A DNA stretch of 64,000 bases from the NCBI RefSeq assembly GCF_900099965.1, contig NZ_FNDJ01000003.1, forward strand, positions 62,001 through 126,000. The letters run 5' to 3'. The notes beneath the pieces are model-generated. The model had not been told where the DNA came from and made no database searches. It saw only the letters and a program-made list of their open reading frames with translations. Position numbers and translations under genes: made by a program. Positions 8,307-16,011 of the stretch are shown in pieces. Positions within the stretch are counted from its first letter, which is position 1. The number at the start of each line of letters is the position of its first letter. Source of the DNA: Nonomuraea jiangxiensis. Its GTDB lineage: Bacteria > Actinomycetota > Actinomycetes > Streptosporangiales > Streptosporangiaceae.

Positions 8307-8344
8307 GTCGACAAGAATGCGACTTGATGTCGACATGAAGTCAA
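8305..8344 (-). promoter_or_regulatory. Candidate leaderless promoter with twin TGTCGACA palindromes
   Basis: On the minus strand TTGACT (8344-8339) could serve as -35 and CATTCT as -10 for a transcript beginning at the ATG at 8306. ATGTCGACAT (8327-8336) is a perfect palindrome and ATGTCGACAA at 8305-8314 repeats it 22 bp away, about two helical turns. One copy lies in the spacer and one at the start site, as expected for a repressor site. No adjacent regulator gene is obvious. Confidence 0.4.
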
Positions 8345-8514
8345 CCCCGCCGTGGCGCCCCGCCGTATGGCCTCCGGGGCGACCGCCCAAGCGGTCCTTC
8401 CCCCGTGGCAAAAAGTTCGTGCTGACGTCGGCGACACGCCGGGGCCAAATCCGTCTTTGCTGGCATTAGCGGGCACGTCTCTACTTAGCTCGACATAAGA
8501 CACGGTTGTCAGGT

Positions 8515-8550
8515 TCGGGCTTCAGGCATAGGGCCAAGCCCGAGGAGGGA
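8515..8550 (+). promoter_or_regulatory. Inverted repeat abutting the ribosome site of the GDPD gene
   Basis: TCGGGCTT (8515-8522) and AAGCCCGA (8536-8543) are perfect reverse complements with a 13-nt spacer. The right arm runs into the Shine-Dalgarno GAGGAGGG (8542-8549). As RNA it would form a hairpin next to the ribosome site; as DNA it could be an operator. Confidence 0.45.
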
Positions 8551-8551
8551 C

Positions 8552-9385
8552 ATGTACCGGCAACTCGGTGCCGTCGTCACCGTCACCCTGACCGCGCTGG
8601 CCGTCATGACGACGACCGCCTCGGCCTCGCCGGAGGTCGAGAACATCGCCCATCGCGGCGGTGCCGCCTTCGCGCCCGAGAACACCATCGCGGCCTGTGC
8701 CATGGCCCAGGTGCAGGGCGCCGACACGTGCGAGTTCGACATCCAGCAGACCAAGGACCGCCAGCTCGTACTGATCCACGACCAGACGCTGGGCCGCACC
8801 ACCAACGTCGAGGACGTCTTCCCCGGGCGGTCCCCGTGGCGGGTCTCCGACTTCACGCTGCCGGAGATCAAGCGGCTGGACGCCGGCTCCTGGTTCTCCC
8901 CGCGCTATCGCGGCGAGCGGGTGCCCACGCTCGAACAGGCCCTGCGGGCGACCGGCAACAGCAGGATCGGGCTGTTGCTGGAGATCAAGCACTCCCCCGG
9001 CAACCGGGACATCGACCGGCTGGTGGCGGACAAGCTCGAGGACACCCGGTCCTGGTGGAGCAACAAGCGGCTGGCGGTGCAGGCGTTCGACTGGCAGTCG
9101 ATGCGCACCTTCCACACCCTCATGCCGAGCATCCCGATCGCGCTGCTCGGCAAGCCGTCCACCGACCGGCTCCCCGAGCTGGCCCAGTACGCCAGGGGCA
9201 TCAACCTGCCGCACAGCGACCTCACCCCCGAGTACGTGGACGAGGTGCACAAGCAGGGCATGCACATCTACTCTGGAACCGCCAACCGGCCGACCGTGCT
9301 GCGCCGCCTGATCTCGTACGGCGTGGACGGCATCATGACGAACCGGCCCGACCATCTGGACGCCGTCAAGCGGGAGGCACGGTAA
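8552..9385 (+). CDS. Secreted glycerophosphodiester phosphodiesterase
   Basis: A 277-residue exported enzyme with a signal peptide (residues 1-26, ending TASAS). It hydrolyses glycerophosphodiesters to glycerol-3-phosphate and an alcohol outside the cell. Catalytic and metal residues of the GDPD TIM barrel are present: HRGG (His34, Arg35), PENT, EFD (Glu61, Asp63), HD (His76, Asp77) in LIHDQTLGRTT, and LLEIKH. The C-terminal VDGIMTNRPDHL is also typical. The ATG at 8552 follows GAGGAGGGAC. A phosphoesterase gene starts 22 bp downstream and may be co-transcribed. Phosphate-dependent control is plausible but no PHO box was identified. Confidence 0.92.
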   Translation: MYRQLGAVVTVTLTALAVMTTTASASPEVENIAHRGGAAFAPENTIAACAMAQVQGADTCEFDIQQTKDRQLVLIHDQTLGRTTNVEDVFPGRSPWRVSDFTLPEIKRLDAGSWFSPRYRGERVPTLEQALRATGNSRIGLLLEIKHSPGNRDIDRLVADKLEDTRSWWSNKRLAVQAFDWQSMRTFHTLMPSIPIALLGKPSTDRLPELAQYARGINLPHSDLTPEYVDEVHKQGMHIYSGTANRPTVLRRLISYGVDGIMTNRPDHLDAVKREAR

Positions 9386-9407
9386 CCCGGGCCGTTACCA
9401 TCGAACC

Positions 9408-10253
9408 GTGATCGCAGAGAAGCGCCGACCGCAGCTCTGGGCAGTCAGCGACCTGCACGTCGCCTACCCGGAGAACCGCGAGATCGTCAAGAGCCTCCGC
9501 CCGGAGTCGGACGACGACTGGCTGCTGGTCGCCGGCGACACCGGGGAGCGGCCGGCGGACATCGAATGGGCGCTGACGGTGCTCAAGGAGCGCTTCGCCG
9601 TCGTCGTGTGGACGCCGGGCAACCACGACCTGTGGACCCGGCCCGACGACACCACGGGTTTACGCGGCGAGGCCCGCTATCAGCACCTGGTGGAGATGTG
9701 CCGCCGCATCGGCGTGCTGACCCCGGAGGACCCGTACCCCATCTGGACCGGGGCGGGCGGCCCCGCCACCATCGCGCCGCTCTTCCTGCTGTACGACTAC
9801 ACGTTCCGCCCGGCCGAGATGTCGCGAGAGGAGGCGCGGGCGTGGGCCGAGGAGAGCGGCGTGGTCTGCACCGACGAGTTCCTCCTGCACCCCGACCCCT
9901 ACCCGAGCAGGCAGGACTGGTGCGTGGCCCGGGTGCGGGAGACCGAGCGGCGGCTGGCGGCCCGCGATCCCGAGCTGCCGACCGTGCTGATCAACCACTG
10001 GCCGCTGACCCGCGAGCCGACCCTGGTGCTGCGCTATCCGCAGTTCGCCCAGTGGTGCGGCACCGAGCTGACGCATGACTGGCACCGCCGCTTCGACGCC
10101 ACGGTCGTGGTCTACGGCCATCTGCACATCCCGCGGACCATGTGGGCCGACGGGGTGCGGTTCGAGGAGGTCTCCCTCGGCTACCCGCGCGAATGGCGCG
10201 GCCGGCCCCATCCTCCCGTCCTGCCCAAGCCGGTCTTCCCGGACGCGACCTGA
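9408..10253 (+). CDS. Calcineurin-like metallophosphoesterase
   Basis: A 281-residue cytoplasmic protein with all metal-binding blocks of the family: SDLH (Asp15, His17), AGDTG (Asp44), GNHD (Asn72, His73), INHWPL and VYGHLH near the C-terminus. No signal peptide is seen, so its substrate is probably an intracellular phosphodiester or phosphomonoester. It begins 22 bp after the secreted GDPD gene in the same direction; co-transcription is likely, but a shared pathway is not shown by sequence. Confidence 0.88.
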   Translation: MIAEKRRPQLWAVSDLHVAYPENREIVKSLRPESDDDWLLVAGDTGERPADIEWALTVLKERFAVVVWTPGNHDLWTRPDDTTGLRGEARYQHLVEMCRRIGVLTPEDPYPIWTGAGGPATIAPLFLLYDYTFRPAEMSREEARAWAEESGVVCTDEFLLHPDPYPSRQDWCVARVRETERRLAARDPELPTVLINHWPLTREPTLVLRYPQFAQWCGTELTHDWHRRFDATVVVYGHLHIPRTMWADGVRFEEVSLGYPREWRGRPHPPVLPKPVFPDAT

Positions 10254-10389
10254 TCGAAGAGGCCCACTGACCGGAGCGGACGTCAAGGAAACATGGCGAT
10301 CGGCGGTCCCGCCGTAGGGATCGTGTAGGGATGGCGCCGACCGGCTGTCCGGGTGCCGCAGGCTGGAGAGGCAGCACTCAGGAGGAGCC

Positions 10390-11043
10390 ATGGTCGTTCA
10401 CGTTCCGCAACCCAGCATCCCGTCCGAGATCCGGGACGGGGTGGGCTGGGGCATGGAGCAGTTCCACCACCCCAGGCCCGTCCGCTGCGGCGGCGCGATG
10501 ACCCCGCAGCGGCACCAGCTCATGGAGGGCCTGTCCGGACGGGTGCTGGAGCTCGGTGCGGGCGACGGCGTCAAGCTGACCTGCTACCCGGCCACCTGCG
10601 AGGAGATCGTCCTGGTGGAGCCCGACCCCTTCCTGCGCGCCGCGGCCCGGCTGGTGGCCGAGGACGTGCCCGTCCCGGTGCGCGTCCTCGACGGTGACGT
10701 CTCGCGGCTGCCCGTCGAGAGCGGCTCGTGCGACACCGTGATCAGCTCGCTCGCGCTGTGCTGCGCGCCGCACCTGGACGAGGCCCTCCGCCAGGTACGC
10801 CGGGCGCTGCGGCCGGGCGGCGAGCTGCGCTTCCACGAGCACCCGCGCTCGGCCCACCCGGTCCTGGCGCTGGCCGAGGAGATGGTGACCCCGGTGTGGG
10901 CCCGCGTGTGCGGCGGCTGCCACCCGGCCCGCGACCTGGTCACTGCCCTGGAGTCGGCCGGATTCACCATCGACCGCCTCGACCGCTTCACCCGCTGGCA
11001 CGTCTCCCACGTCATCGGCAGGGCCCACGCCGCCGCGGCGTAG
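10390..11043 (+). CDS. Class I SAM-dependent methyltransferase
   Basis: A 217-residue methyltransferase with SAM-binding motif RVLELGAGDGVKLTCYP (51-67), EIVLVEPDPFLR for the ribose-binding acidic residue, VESGSCDTVISSLALC, and LRQVRRALRPGGELRFHEH. This matches the Methyltransf_11 group common in actinobacteria. The ATG at 10390 follows AGGAGGAGCC. It lies directly upstream of the TROVE gene; 176 bp separate them and contain a structured segment. The acceptor is unknown. Confidence 0.85.
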   Translation: MVVHVPQPSIPSEIRDGVGWGMEQFHHPRPVRCGGAMTPQRHQLMEGLSGRVLELGAGDGVKLTCYPATCEEIVLVEPDPFLRAAARLVAEDVPVPVRVLDGDVSRLPVESGSCDTVISSLALCCAPHLDEALRQVRRALRPGGELRFHEHPRSAHPVLALAEEMVTPVWARVCGGCHPARDLVTALESAGFTIDRLDRFTRWHVSHVIGRAHAAAA

Positions 11044-11153
11044 GAGACCGATTCTCTCCCGGTGCGCACTTTGGGCGGGGAAGGGGCATGCCGCACGCCT
11101 CTCCCTGCTCGCCGGATCCGCGCGGTGGATCCGGCTCTCGGTCTCGGGAGACC
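11044..11153 (+). ncRNA. Candidate structured RNA upstream of the TROVE gene (possible Y-type RNA)
   Basis: The gap folds into a compact three-helix plan. GAGACCGA (11044-11051) pairs perfectly with TCGGTCTC (11138-11145) to close the structure. Inside are a 12-bp stem with one bulged A (11075-11087 with 11097-11108) and a perfect 9-bp hairpin GCCGGATCC/GGATCCGGC (11111-11135). Bacterial Ro proteins bind Y RNAs that are often encoded next to them and are closed by a terminal stem, so a Y-type RNA is possible. Against this, the 3' part can instead form a local GGTCT/AGACC hairpin, which would make the segment a tandem terminator. No T-loop-like tRNA mimic was found. Confidence 0.3.
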
Positions 11154-11162
11154 TCAACCACG

Positions 11163-11209
11163 GTGGAAGCTCAGTGGAAAGCTCAGCGGAAAGCTCATGG
11201 GAAAGGGAG
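11163..11209 (+). repeat. 12-bp tandem repeats before the TROVE start codon
   Basis: Units GTGGAAGCTCA, GTGGAAAGCTCA and GCGGAAAGCTCA follow head to tail (11163-11197) and a degenerate fourth unit becomes the purine-rich ribosome-binding stretch GGGAAAGGGAG. Repeat number could tune the leader of the TROVE mRNA. Confidence 0.6.
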
Positions 11210-11219
11210 TCGATCCATC

Positions 11220-12605
11220 ATGCGTGCCGGCACCACGACCAACTCGGACACGGCCAGGAAGGAGACCTTCCTGCTCGTCGCCCGCGCGCTGGCCGACGTC
11301 GAGGCCCGGACCCCCACCGACAGGTTCGCCGACCTGGTCGAGCGGCTGGCGCGCGCCGACGACCCCTGGCTGACCAGGTTGCTGCCCTGGATGGCCCGCC
11401 ACCAGCCGCTCGCCCGCCTGCGGCTGGCGGCCACCGCCGAGCTGGTCCACGCTCGGCTGGAGGCCGGCAGGACAGGCACCCGCCGCGTCGTCGACCGGGC
11501 CCTGCTGCGGGCCGACGAGCCGGGTGAGCTGCTGCACTACTGGCTGACCCAGTTCGGCCGGGCCCTGCCCCAGCCGGTCAAGCGCGGCGTGGCGGACGCG
11601 GTCGTGCGGCTCTACGACGAGCGGGCGCTGGCCACGTACGACAGCCCGGCGGCCGTCCTGCGCTTCGCCGACGTGCTCGCGCTCACCCACCCGATCACCC
11701 ACGACCCCGTGCAGGCGGACGTCTTCCGGCACGCCGTGGCGCGCAGGCGCGGCACCGTGCGCGGCATCCCCGAGTCGCTGGTGCTGCTGCGGGCCCGCCG
11801 CTCGATGTACTGGGTGCCCGCCGAACGCCGCAGCCTCCTGCTCGAACGCCCGGACGCCGCCGAGCGCCTGGCCCGGGCCGCCATGCCGTGGCCCACGGTC
11901 GAGCGCTGGCTGCTCGGCCGGATGACCGGGGCCGCCTGGGCCGCTGTGCTGCCGTCGATGTCCTACCGGGACCGGCTCGCCCACCTGGCCGACTTCGAGC
12001 GCGACCGGCTGCCCGACGAGGTCGCGCGGCAGGTGGCGCGGGAACTGGCCGACCCGTCGTCGGTGATCGGGTCGGGGGTCAGCCCGCTGGAGGTCTTCGC
12101 CGCCCTGCGGGCGGTGCCGGACTCGCGCTGGTCGCGGGCGCTGCGCGCGGCGGTGGAGCTGTCGGCCGTCAACGTGCCCGCGCTGCCCGGCCGCACGCTC
12201 GTGCTGGTCGATCGCACCGACCTGATGGCTGGGCCCGCCGAGTGCGCCCCGCTGACGCGCGCCGAGGCCGCCGCCGTCTTCGGCGCGGCGCTCGCCGCCC
12301 GGGGCGCCTCGGTGGATCTGGTCGAGTTCGGTACGGACCAGCGGCGCGTCCCCGCCGGCCCCGTCCGCGAGACGGTGGACCGGTTCGGCCCCGTGGGCGG
12401 TCGGGCCGACGCGGCGGCGGCGGTGCGGCGGTGGCTGGACGGTCACGACCGGATCGTGGTGCTCACCCATCCGGACGCGGCGGCCCAGGCGGCCCAGGCC
12501 GTCACGGTTCCCGGCCACGAACACGTCATCACCGAGCCGTCCAGCGGCTGGTTCACCGCGATCCCGCACGTGGAGATGGCCCGCACGGCGGCCTGGCCGT
12601 TCTGA
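11220..12605 (+). CDS. TROVE-domain (Ro60/Rsr-like) RNA-binding protein
   Basis: A 461-residue protein. Residues about 14-200 form the HEAT-like TROVE ring: FLLVARALADVEARTPTDRF, ARLRLAATAELVHARLEAG, ADEPGELLHYWLTQFGRALPQ, PVKRGVADAVVRLYDERAL and FADVLALTHP fit actinobacterial Ro homologues closely. A vWA-like C-terminal domain starts near TLVLVDRTDL, but the DxSxS metal site is degenerate (D-R-T-D-L). The usual N-terminal extension of about 40 residues is missing. Ro proteins bind misfolded RNAs and Y RNAs, often with exonucleases. The start at 11220 follows AAAGGGAG. A candidate structured RNA lies directly upstream. Confidence 0.85.
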   Translation: MRAGTTTNSDTARKETFLLVARALADVEARTPTDRFADLVERLARADDPWLTRLLPWMARHQPLARLRLAATAELVHARLEAGRTGTRRVVDRALLRADEPGELLHYWLTQFGRALPQPVKRGVADAVVRLYDERALATYDSPAAVLRFADVLALTHPITHDPVQADVFRHAVARRRGTVRGIPESLVLLRARRSMYWVPAERRSLLLERPDAAERLARAAMPWPTVERWLLGRMTGAAWAAVLPSMSYRDRLAHLADFERDRLPDEVARQVARELADPSSVIGSGVSPLEVFAALRAVPDSRWSRALRAAVELSAVNVPALPGRTLVLVDRTDLMAGPAECAPLTRAEAAAVFGAALAARGASVDLVEFGTDQRRVPAGPVRETVDRFGPVGGRADAAAAVRRWLDGHDRIVVLTHPDAAAQAAQAVTVPGHEHVITEPSSGWFTAIPHVEMARTAAWPF

Positions 12606-12624
12606 CCGCCCCGGTTTCGGGCGG
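12606..12624. terminator. Bidirectional hairpin between convergent genes
   Basis: CCGCCC (12606-12611) and GGGCGG (12619-12624) form a perfect stem with a 7-nt loop, filling the 24-bp gap between the convergent TROVE and acyl-CoA synthetase stops. Confidence 0.55.
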
Positions 12625-12629
12625 GGCCG

Positions 12630-14177
12630 TTACTTTCCGGTGGCCGCCCGTTCCCTGAGCACGTTTTTCTGGATCTTGCCAGTCGAGGTCTTCGGCAGCT
12701 CGCAGAAGAACACCGCCTTGGGCGCCTTGAAGTGCGCCAGCCGCTCCCTGACGTGCTCGATCAGCTCGGCCTCGCCGGCCGGCACCCCGGCGGCGAGGCT
12801 CACGTAGGCCACCGGCACCTCGCCCCAGTACGGATCGGGCCGGGCCACGACCGCGGCCTCCTCCACGGCGGGATGGCTCACCAGCGCGTTCTCCACCTCC
12901 AGCGAGGCGACGTTCTCCCCGCCGGAGATGATCACGTCCTTGGCCCGGTCCACGACCTGCGCGTAACCGTCGGGATGCGACACCGCGAGGTCCCCGGTGC
13001 GGAACCACCCGTCGGGCGCGGCCTTCTCGGTCGCCGCCGGATCGCGGTGGTAGCCGAGCATGACGTCGTTGCCGCGGACCGCGATCTCGCCCACAACCGT
13101 GGCATCGGCGGGCACGTCGTCGCCGTTGTCGTCGACGACCCGGACTCGCTGGGCGATCACGTTGCCGACCCCCTGCCGGGCGGTGACCGCGGCAAGCTCC
13201 TCGACGCCCAGGTCGGCCCACTCGGGCTGCGGCTGGCAGATCACCGCGGGGCCGAAGGTCTCGGTGAGCCCGTACAGGTGGATCACGTCGATCCCCGCCT
13301 GCAGCGCCCGCCCCAGCAGCGCGGGGCTGGGCGGCGCGCCGCCCACCAGGGCGAGCAGCCGCGGGTCCAGGGCGCCGGTGGGCGCGGCGTCATGGGCCAG
13401 TAGCGACGTGAGCACCGTGGGGGCGCCGCACAGGTGGGTGACGCGGTACGCCCGGATCAGCCGCCACGCCTCGCCGGGCTCCACCTTGGGCAGGCACACG
13501 TGCCGGCCGCCGGCCAGCGTCACCGCCCAGGGGAAGCACCATCCGTGACAGTGGAACATCGGCAGGGTCCACAGGTAGGTACTGGCCGCGTCGAGCCTGG
13601 CGTGCAGCGCCATGGCCAGCGACTGGAGGTAGGCGCCCCGGTGGTGGTAGACGACGCCCTTCGGCCGCCCGGTCGTCCCGCTGGTGTAGTTGATCGACAG
13701 CGGTGACGTCTCGTCGTCCACCGGGACCAGCAGCGGTTCGCCGTCCGCCACTAAGGCCTCGTACTCGTCCGCGATCACCAGCCGCGGGCGCGACCCGCTG
13801 CCCGCGGCGGCGGCCCGGGCGTTCTCCGCGAGCCCGGCGTCGTGCAGGAGCACCGACACCTCGGCGTGGTCGAGGATGTAGGCCAGCTCGCCGGGCGAGA
13901 GCCGGATGTTCAACGGCACCATGACCGCGCCGGCCGCCGGCACCCCGAAGGTCGACTCCAGCAGCAGGTGGCCGTTGGCGGCGAGCACCGCCACCCAGTC
14001 CCCGGGCCGCACCCCCGCCCGGGCCAGCCCGCCCGCCAGCCGCCGGACCCGCTCCCACAGCTCGGCGTAGGTGAGCGACAGCTCGCCGTCCACGACCGCC
14101 GGACGCGCCGCGAACACGGTCGCCGCACGTTCGAGGAAGCTCGTCGGGGTCAAGGGCTCGAACGACAGACCGGACAT
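12630..14177 (-). CDS. Acyl-CoA synthetase (AMP-forming, FadD-like)
   Basis: A 515-residue ANL-superfamily ligase that activates a carboxylic acid through an acyl-adenylate to acyl-CoA. The P-loop YTSGTTGRPKG is at 164-174, followed by IHLYGLTETFGPA, GWFRTGDLAV and DRAKDVIISGGENVASLEVE; the C-terminal catalytic lysine lies in KTSTGKIQKNVLRE. Length and motifs fit medium- or long-chain fatty-acid ligases of the acyl-CoA synthetase subgroup with the ETFGPA box. It is unlinked to beta-oxidation genes here, so chain-length preference is open. Confidence 0.9.
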   Translation of the reverse strand: MSGLSFEPLTPTSFLERAATVFAARPAVVDGELSLTYAELWERVRRLAGGLARAGVRPGDWVAVLAANGHLLLESTFGVPAAGAVMVPLNIRLSPGELAYILDHAEVSVLLHDAGLAENARAAAAGSGSRPRLVIADEYEALVADGEPLLVPVDDETSPLSINYTSGTTGRPKGVVYHHRGAYLQSLAMALHARLDAASTYLWTLPMFHCHGWCFPWAVTLAGGRHVCLPKVEPGEAWRLIRAYRVTHLCGAPTVLTSLLAHDAAPTGALDPRLLALVGGAPPSPALLGRALQAGIDVIHLYGLTETFGPAVICQPQPEWADLGVEELAAVTARQGVGNVIAQRVRVVDDNGDDVPADATVVGEIAVRGNDVMLGYHRDPAATEKAAPDGWFRTGDLAVSHPDGYAQVVDRAKDVIISGGENVASLEVENALVSHPAVEEAAVVARPDPYWGEVPVAYVSLAAGVPAGEAELIEHVRERLAHFKAPKAVFFCELPKTSTGKIQKNVLRERAATGK

Positions 14178-14373
14178 TACCCCTCCATGCGATGAAAACT
14201 GCGATGGGGCCGCCGAACTGATCGTCGCACACGAACCCCGGCCACGGGCGTTCAGCGCTCGGCGCGGCCGGGGTGGCAGGCCAGGGGGACGGCCCGGATC
14301 TCGCCTGACAGAACCTCCGGCGGCAGCGCGACATAGACGTCGGCTGGCACGCCGCCGCCCGGGGCTCGGTGGT

Positions 14374-15807
14374 TCAGGTTCTCACCTCCTCTGTCGTACG
14401 GGCGAGATCCGGGTCGTGGTCCGAGCCGTCGTCGTCGTGGGGGTCGAGCTGGGGGATGCGTAGGACGAATCGGGCGCCCTTGGGCGAGTCCTCGATGGTG
14501 AGGGTGCCGCGGTGGCTCGCGGCGATGTCGCGGGTGATGGCCAGGCCCAGGCCGCTGCCGCCGCTGTCGAGGCGGCGGCCGTCGTCGAGCCGGGTGTAGC
14601 GCTCGAAGACGCGCTGCCGGTCGCCGGGCGCGATGCCGGGGCCGTCGTCGGTGATGGAGACGACGGCCTGGCCGCCGGCGGTGCTGAGAGCGACCTCCAC
14701 GCCGCTGGAGGCGTGGCGGCGGGCGTTGCCGACCAGGTTGGCCAGGGCGCGGATGAGCTGGATCCGCGATCCGCAGACCCACACGTCGCCCTCCGCCCGG
14801 AACCGCACCGGCACGCCCGGCCGGCTGCCGTCGTGCCCATGGCTGCCGTCGTGGGTGTGGCTGTCGTTGGTCCTGCTGGTCTCCTGGGCGATGAGCTCGT
14901 TGAGGTTGACGAGCTCATGAGGGCTGTCGGCGCTCAGGCGGGCCTGGGCGAGCAGGTCGCCGATGATCGCGTTGAGGCGGTCGGTGGTGTTCAGGGCCGT
15001 ACGCAGGGTCTGGCGGGGGTCGTTGTCCTCGGGGTGGTCGAGGGCGTCCTCCAGTTGGGCACGCAGCCCGGCGATGGGGTTGCGCAGCTCGTGGGAGGTG
15101 GTGGCGGCGAAGCGGCGCTGCCGGGCGACGGCCTCGTCGAGCCGGGCGAGGGTGTGGTTGGCGGTACGGACGAGGTCGGCGATCTCGTCCTCCCCGGGCG
15201 GGATGGGCAGCCGGCGGCTGAGGTCGTTCAGGGTGATCTGCGCCATGTGGACGCGGACGGCCTCGACGGGCCGCAGCGCGCGGCCGATGGCGGCCCAGGT
15301 GATGGCGCCGGCGCAGGCGGTCAGGAGGAGGGTCAGGGCGCCCAGGAGGTATTCCAGGTTGTGGCCGCGCAGCAGGGCCGGGACGGCGAGGCCGGCCAGT
15401 ACGACGGGAGCGTCGGGGGCGGGGCCCGAGCGGATCGCGACGATCATGTGCCGCCCGTCGGACACGCGCCGCACGGGGTCTTGGGGGGCGGGGCGGACGC
15501 GGCTGAGCGCGGGCAGTCCGTGGGCGTCGGGGCTGGCGGCGAGGACGGCGCCGCCGGGGCCGACGATCTGGACGAGGTTGATCTCGGCGGAGACGGGGAG
15601 CGGGTTGCGCAGCGCGCCGGGCGAGGTCGTACGGGCCACGGTGGTCCACTCGCCCGCTTCGTGCTCGGCCTGGGCGTACACGTGTTCGCCGAGGGTGTAG
15701 CGGATGGCCAGGCAGCCGGTGACGGCGAGCACCGCCAGGATGGCCAGTGCCAGCAGCGACGTGGCGATGGTGGAGCGCCCACGAATGGATCGGGGGTAGC
15801 GGATCAC
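14374..15807 (-). CDS. Orphan sensor histidine kinase (HisKA type)
   Basis: A 477-residue membrane sensor. Transmembrane segments lie at about 15-36 and 152-172, flanking a roughly 115-residue extracytoplasmic sensor region. A HAMP-like segment follows (ALRPVEAVRVHMAQI), then the phospho-acceptor box ATTSHELRNPIAG (His239), N box LVGNARRHA, and G boxes TDDGPGIAPGDR and GGSGLGLAI. The phospho-box has N where most kinases have T after LR. No response-regulator gene is adjacent on either side, so the partner is elsewhere. It is divergent from an XRE regulator. Confidence 0.9.
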   Translation of the reverse strand: MIRYPRSIRGRSTIATSLLALAILAVLAVTGCLAIRYTLGEHVYAQAEHEAGEWTTVARTTSPGALRNPLPVSAEINLVQIVGPGGAVLAASPDAHGLPALSRVRPAPQDPVRRVSDGRHMIVAIRSGPAPDAPVVLAGLAVPALLRGHNLEYLLGALTLLLTACAGAITWAAIGRALRPVEAVRVHMAQITLNDLSRRLPIPPGEDEIADLVRTANHTLARLDEAVARQRRFAATTSHELRNPIAGLRAQLEDALDHPEDNDPRQTLRTALNTTDRLNAIIGDLLAQARLSADSPHELVNLNELIAQETSRTNDSHTHDGSHGHDGSRPGVPVRFRAEGDVWVCGSRIQLIRALANLVGNARRHASSGVEVALSTAGGQAVVSITDDGPGIAPGDRQRVFERYTRLDDGRRLDSGGSGLGLAITRDIAASHRGTLTIEDSPKGARFVLRIPQLDPHDDDGSDHDPDLARTTEEVRT

Positions 15808-15941
15808 TGTGGTGGTTTCCTTTCCACGTCGGCAGCCGGGTCATCGGACAGCCGACTACAGTCCATTTAGTCACCGTATGTCGGGAAATGTTTGACAAGG
15901 TGGCCGCAGAACTCCTAGGAACCCCGCTTCCCCGCTGTGGC

Positions 15942-16005
15942 CTTGACTAGAGAACTTGACTAGGAGTGTCAGGGCCACCCTGGCTCTAAAAATCGGACAT
16001 ATGTT
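15942..16005 (+). promoter_or_regulatory. Promoter region of the XRE gene with direct repeats
   Basis: CTTGACTAG occurs at 15942-15950 and again at 15955-15963. ACTCCTA (15911-15917) and TAGGAGT (15961-15967) form a spaced inverted repeat. TATGTT (16000-16005) is well placed as a -10 box for a transcript starting at the ATG at 16012, six bases later. These repeats are plausible autoregulatory sites. Confidence 0.35.
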
Positions 16006-16011
16006 GTGGTA

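Noticed and set aside
14252..14344. A 31-codon GTG-started frame downstream of the orphan kinase, reading VPADVYVALPPEVLSGEIRA
   Set aside because: It looks somewhat protein-like but has no convincing ribosome site and no recognised family; too short to support as a gene.
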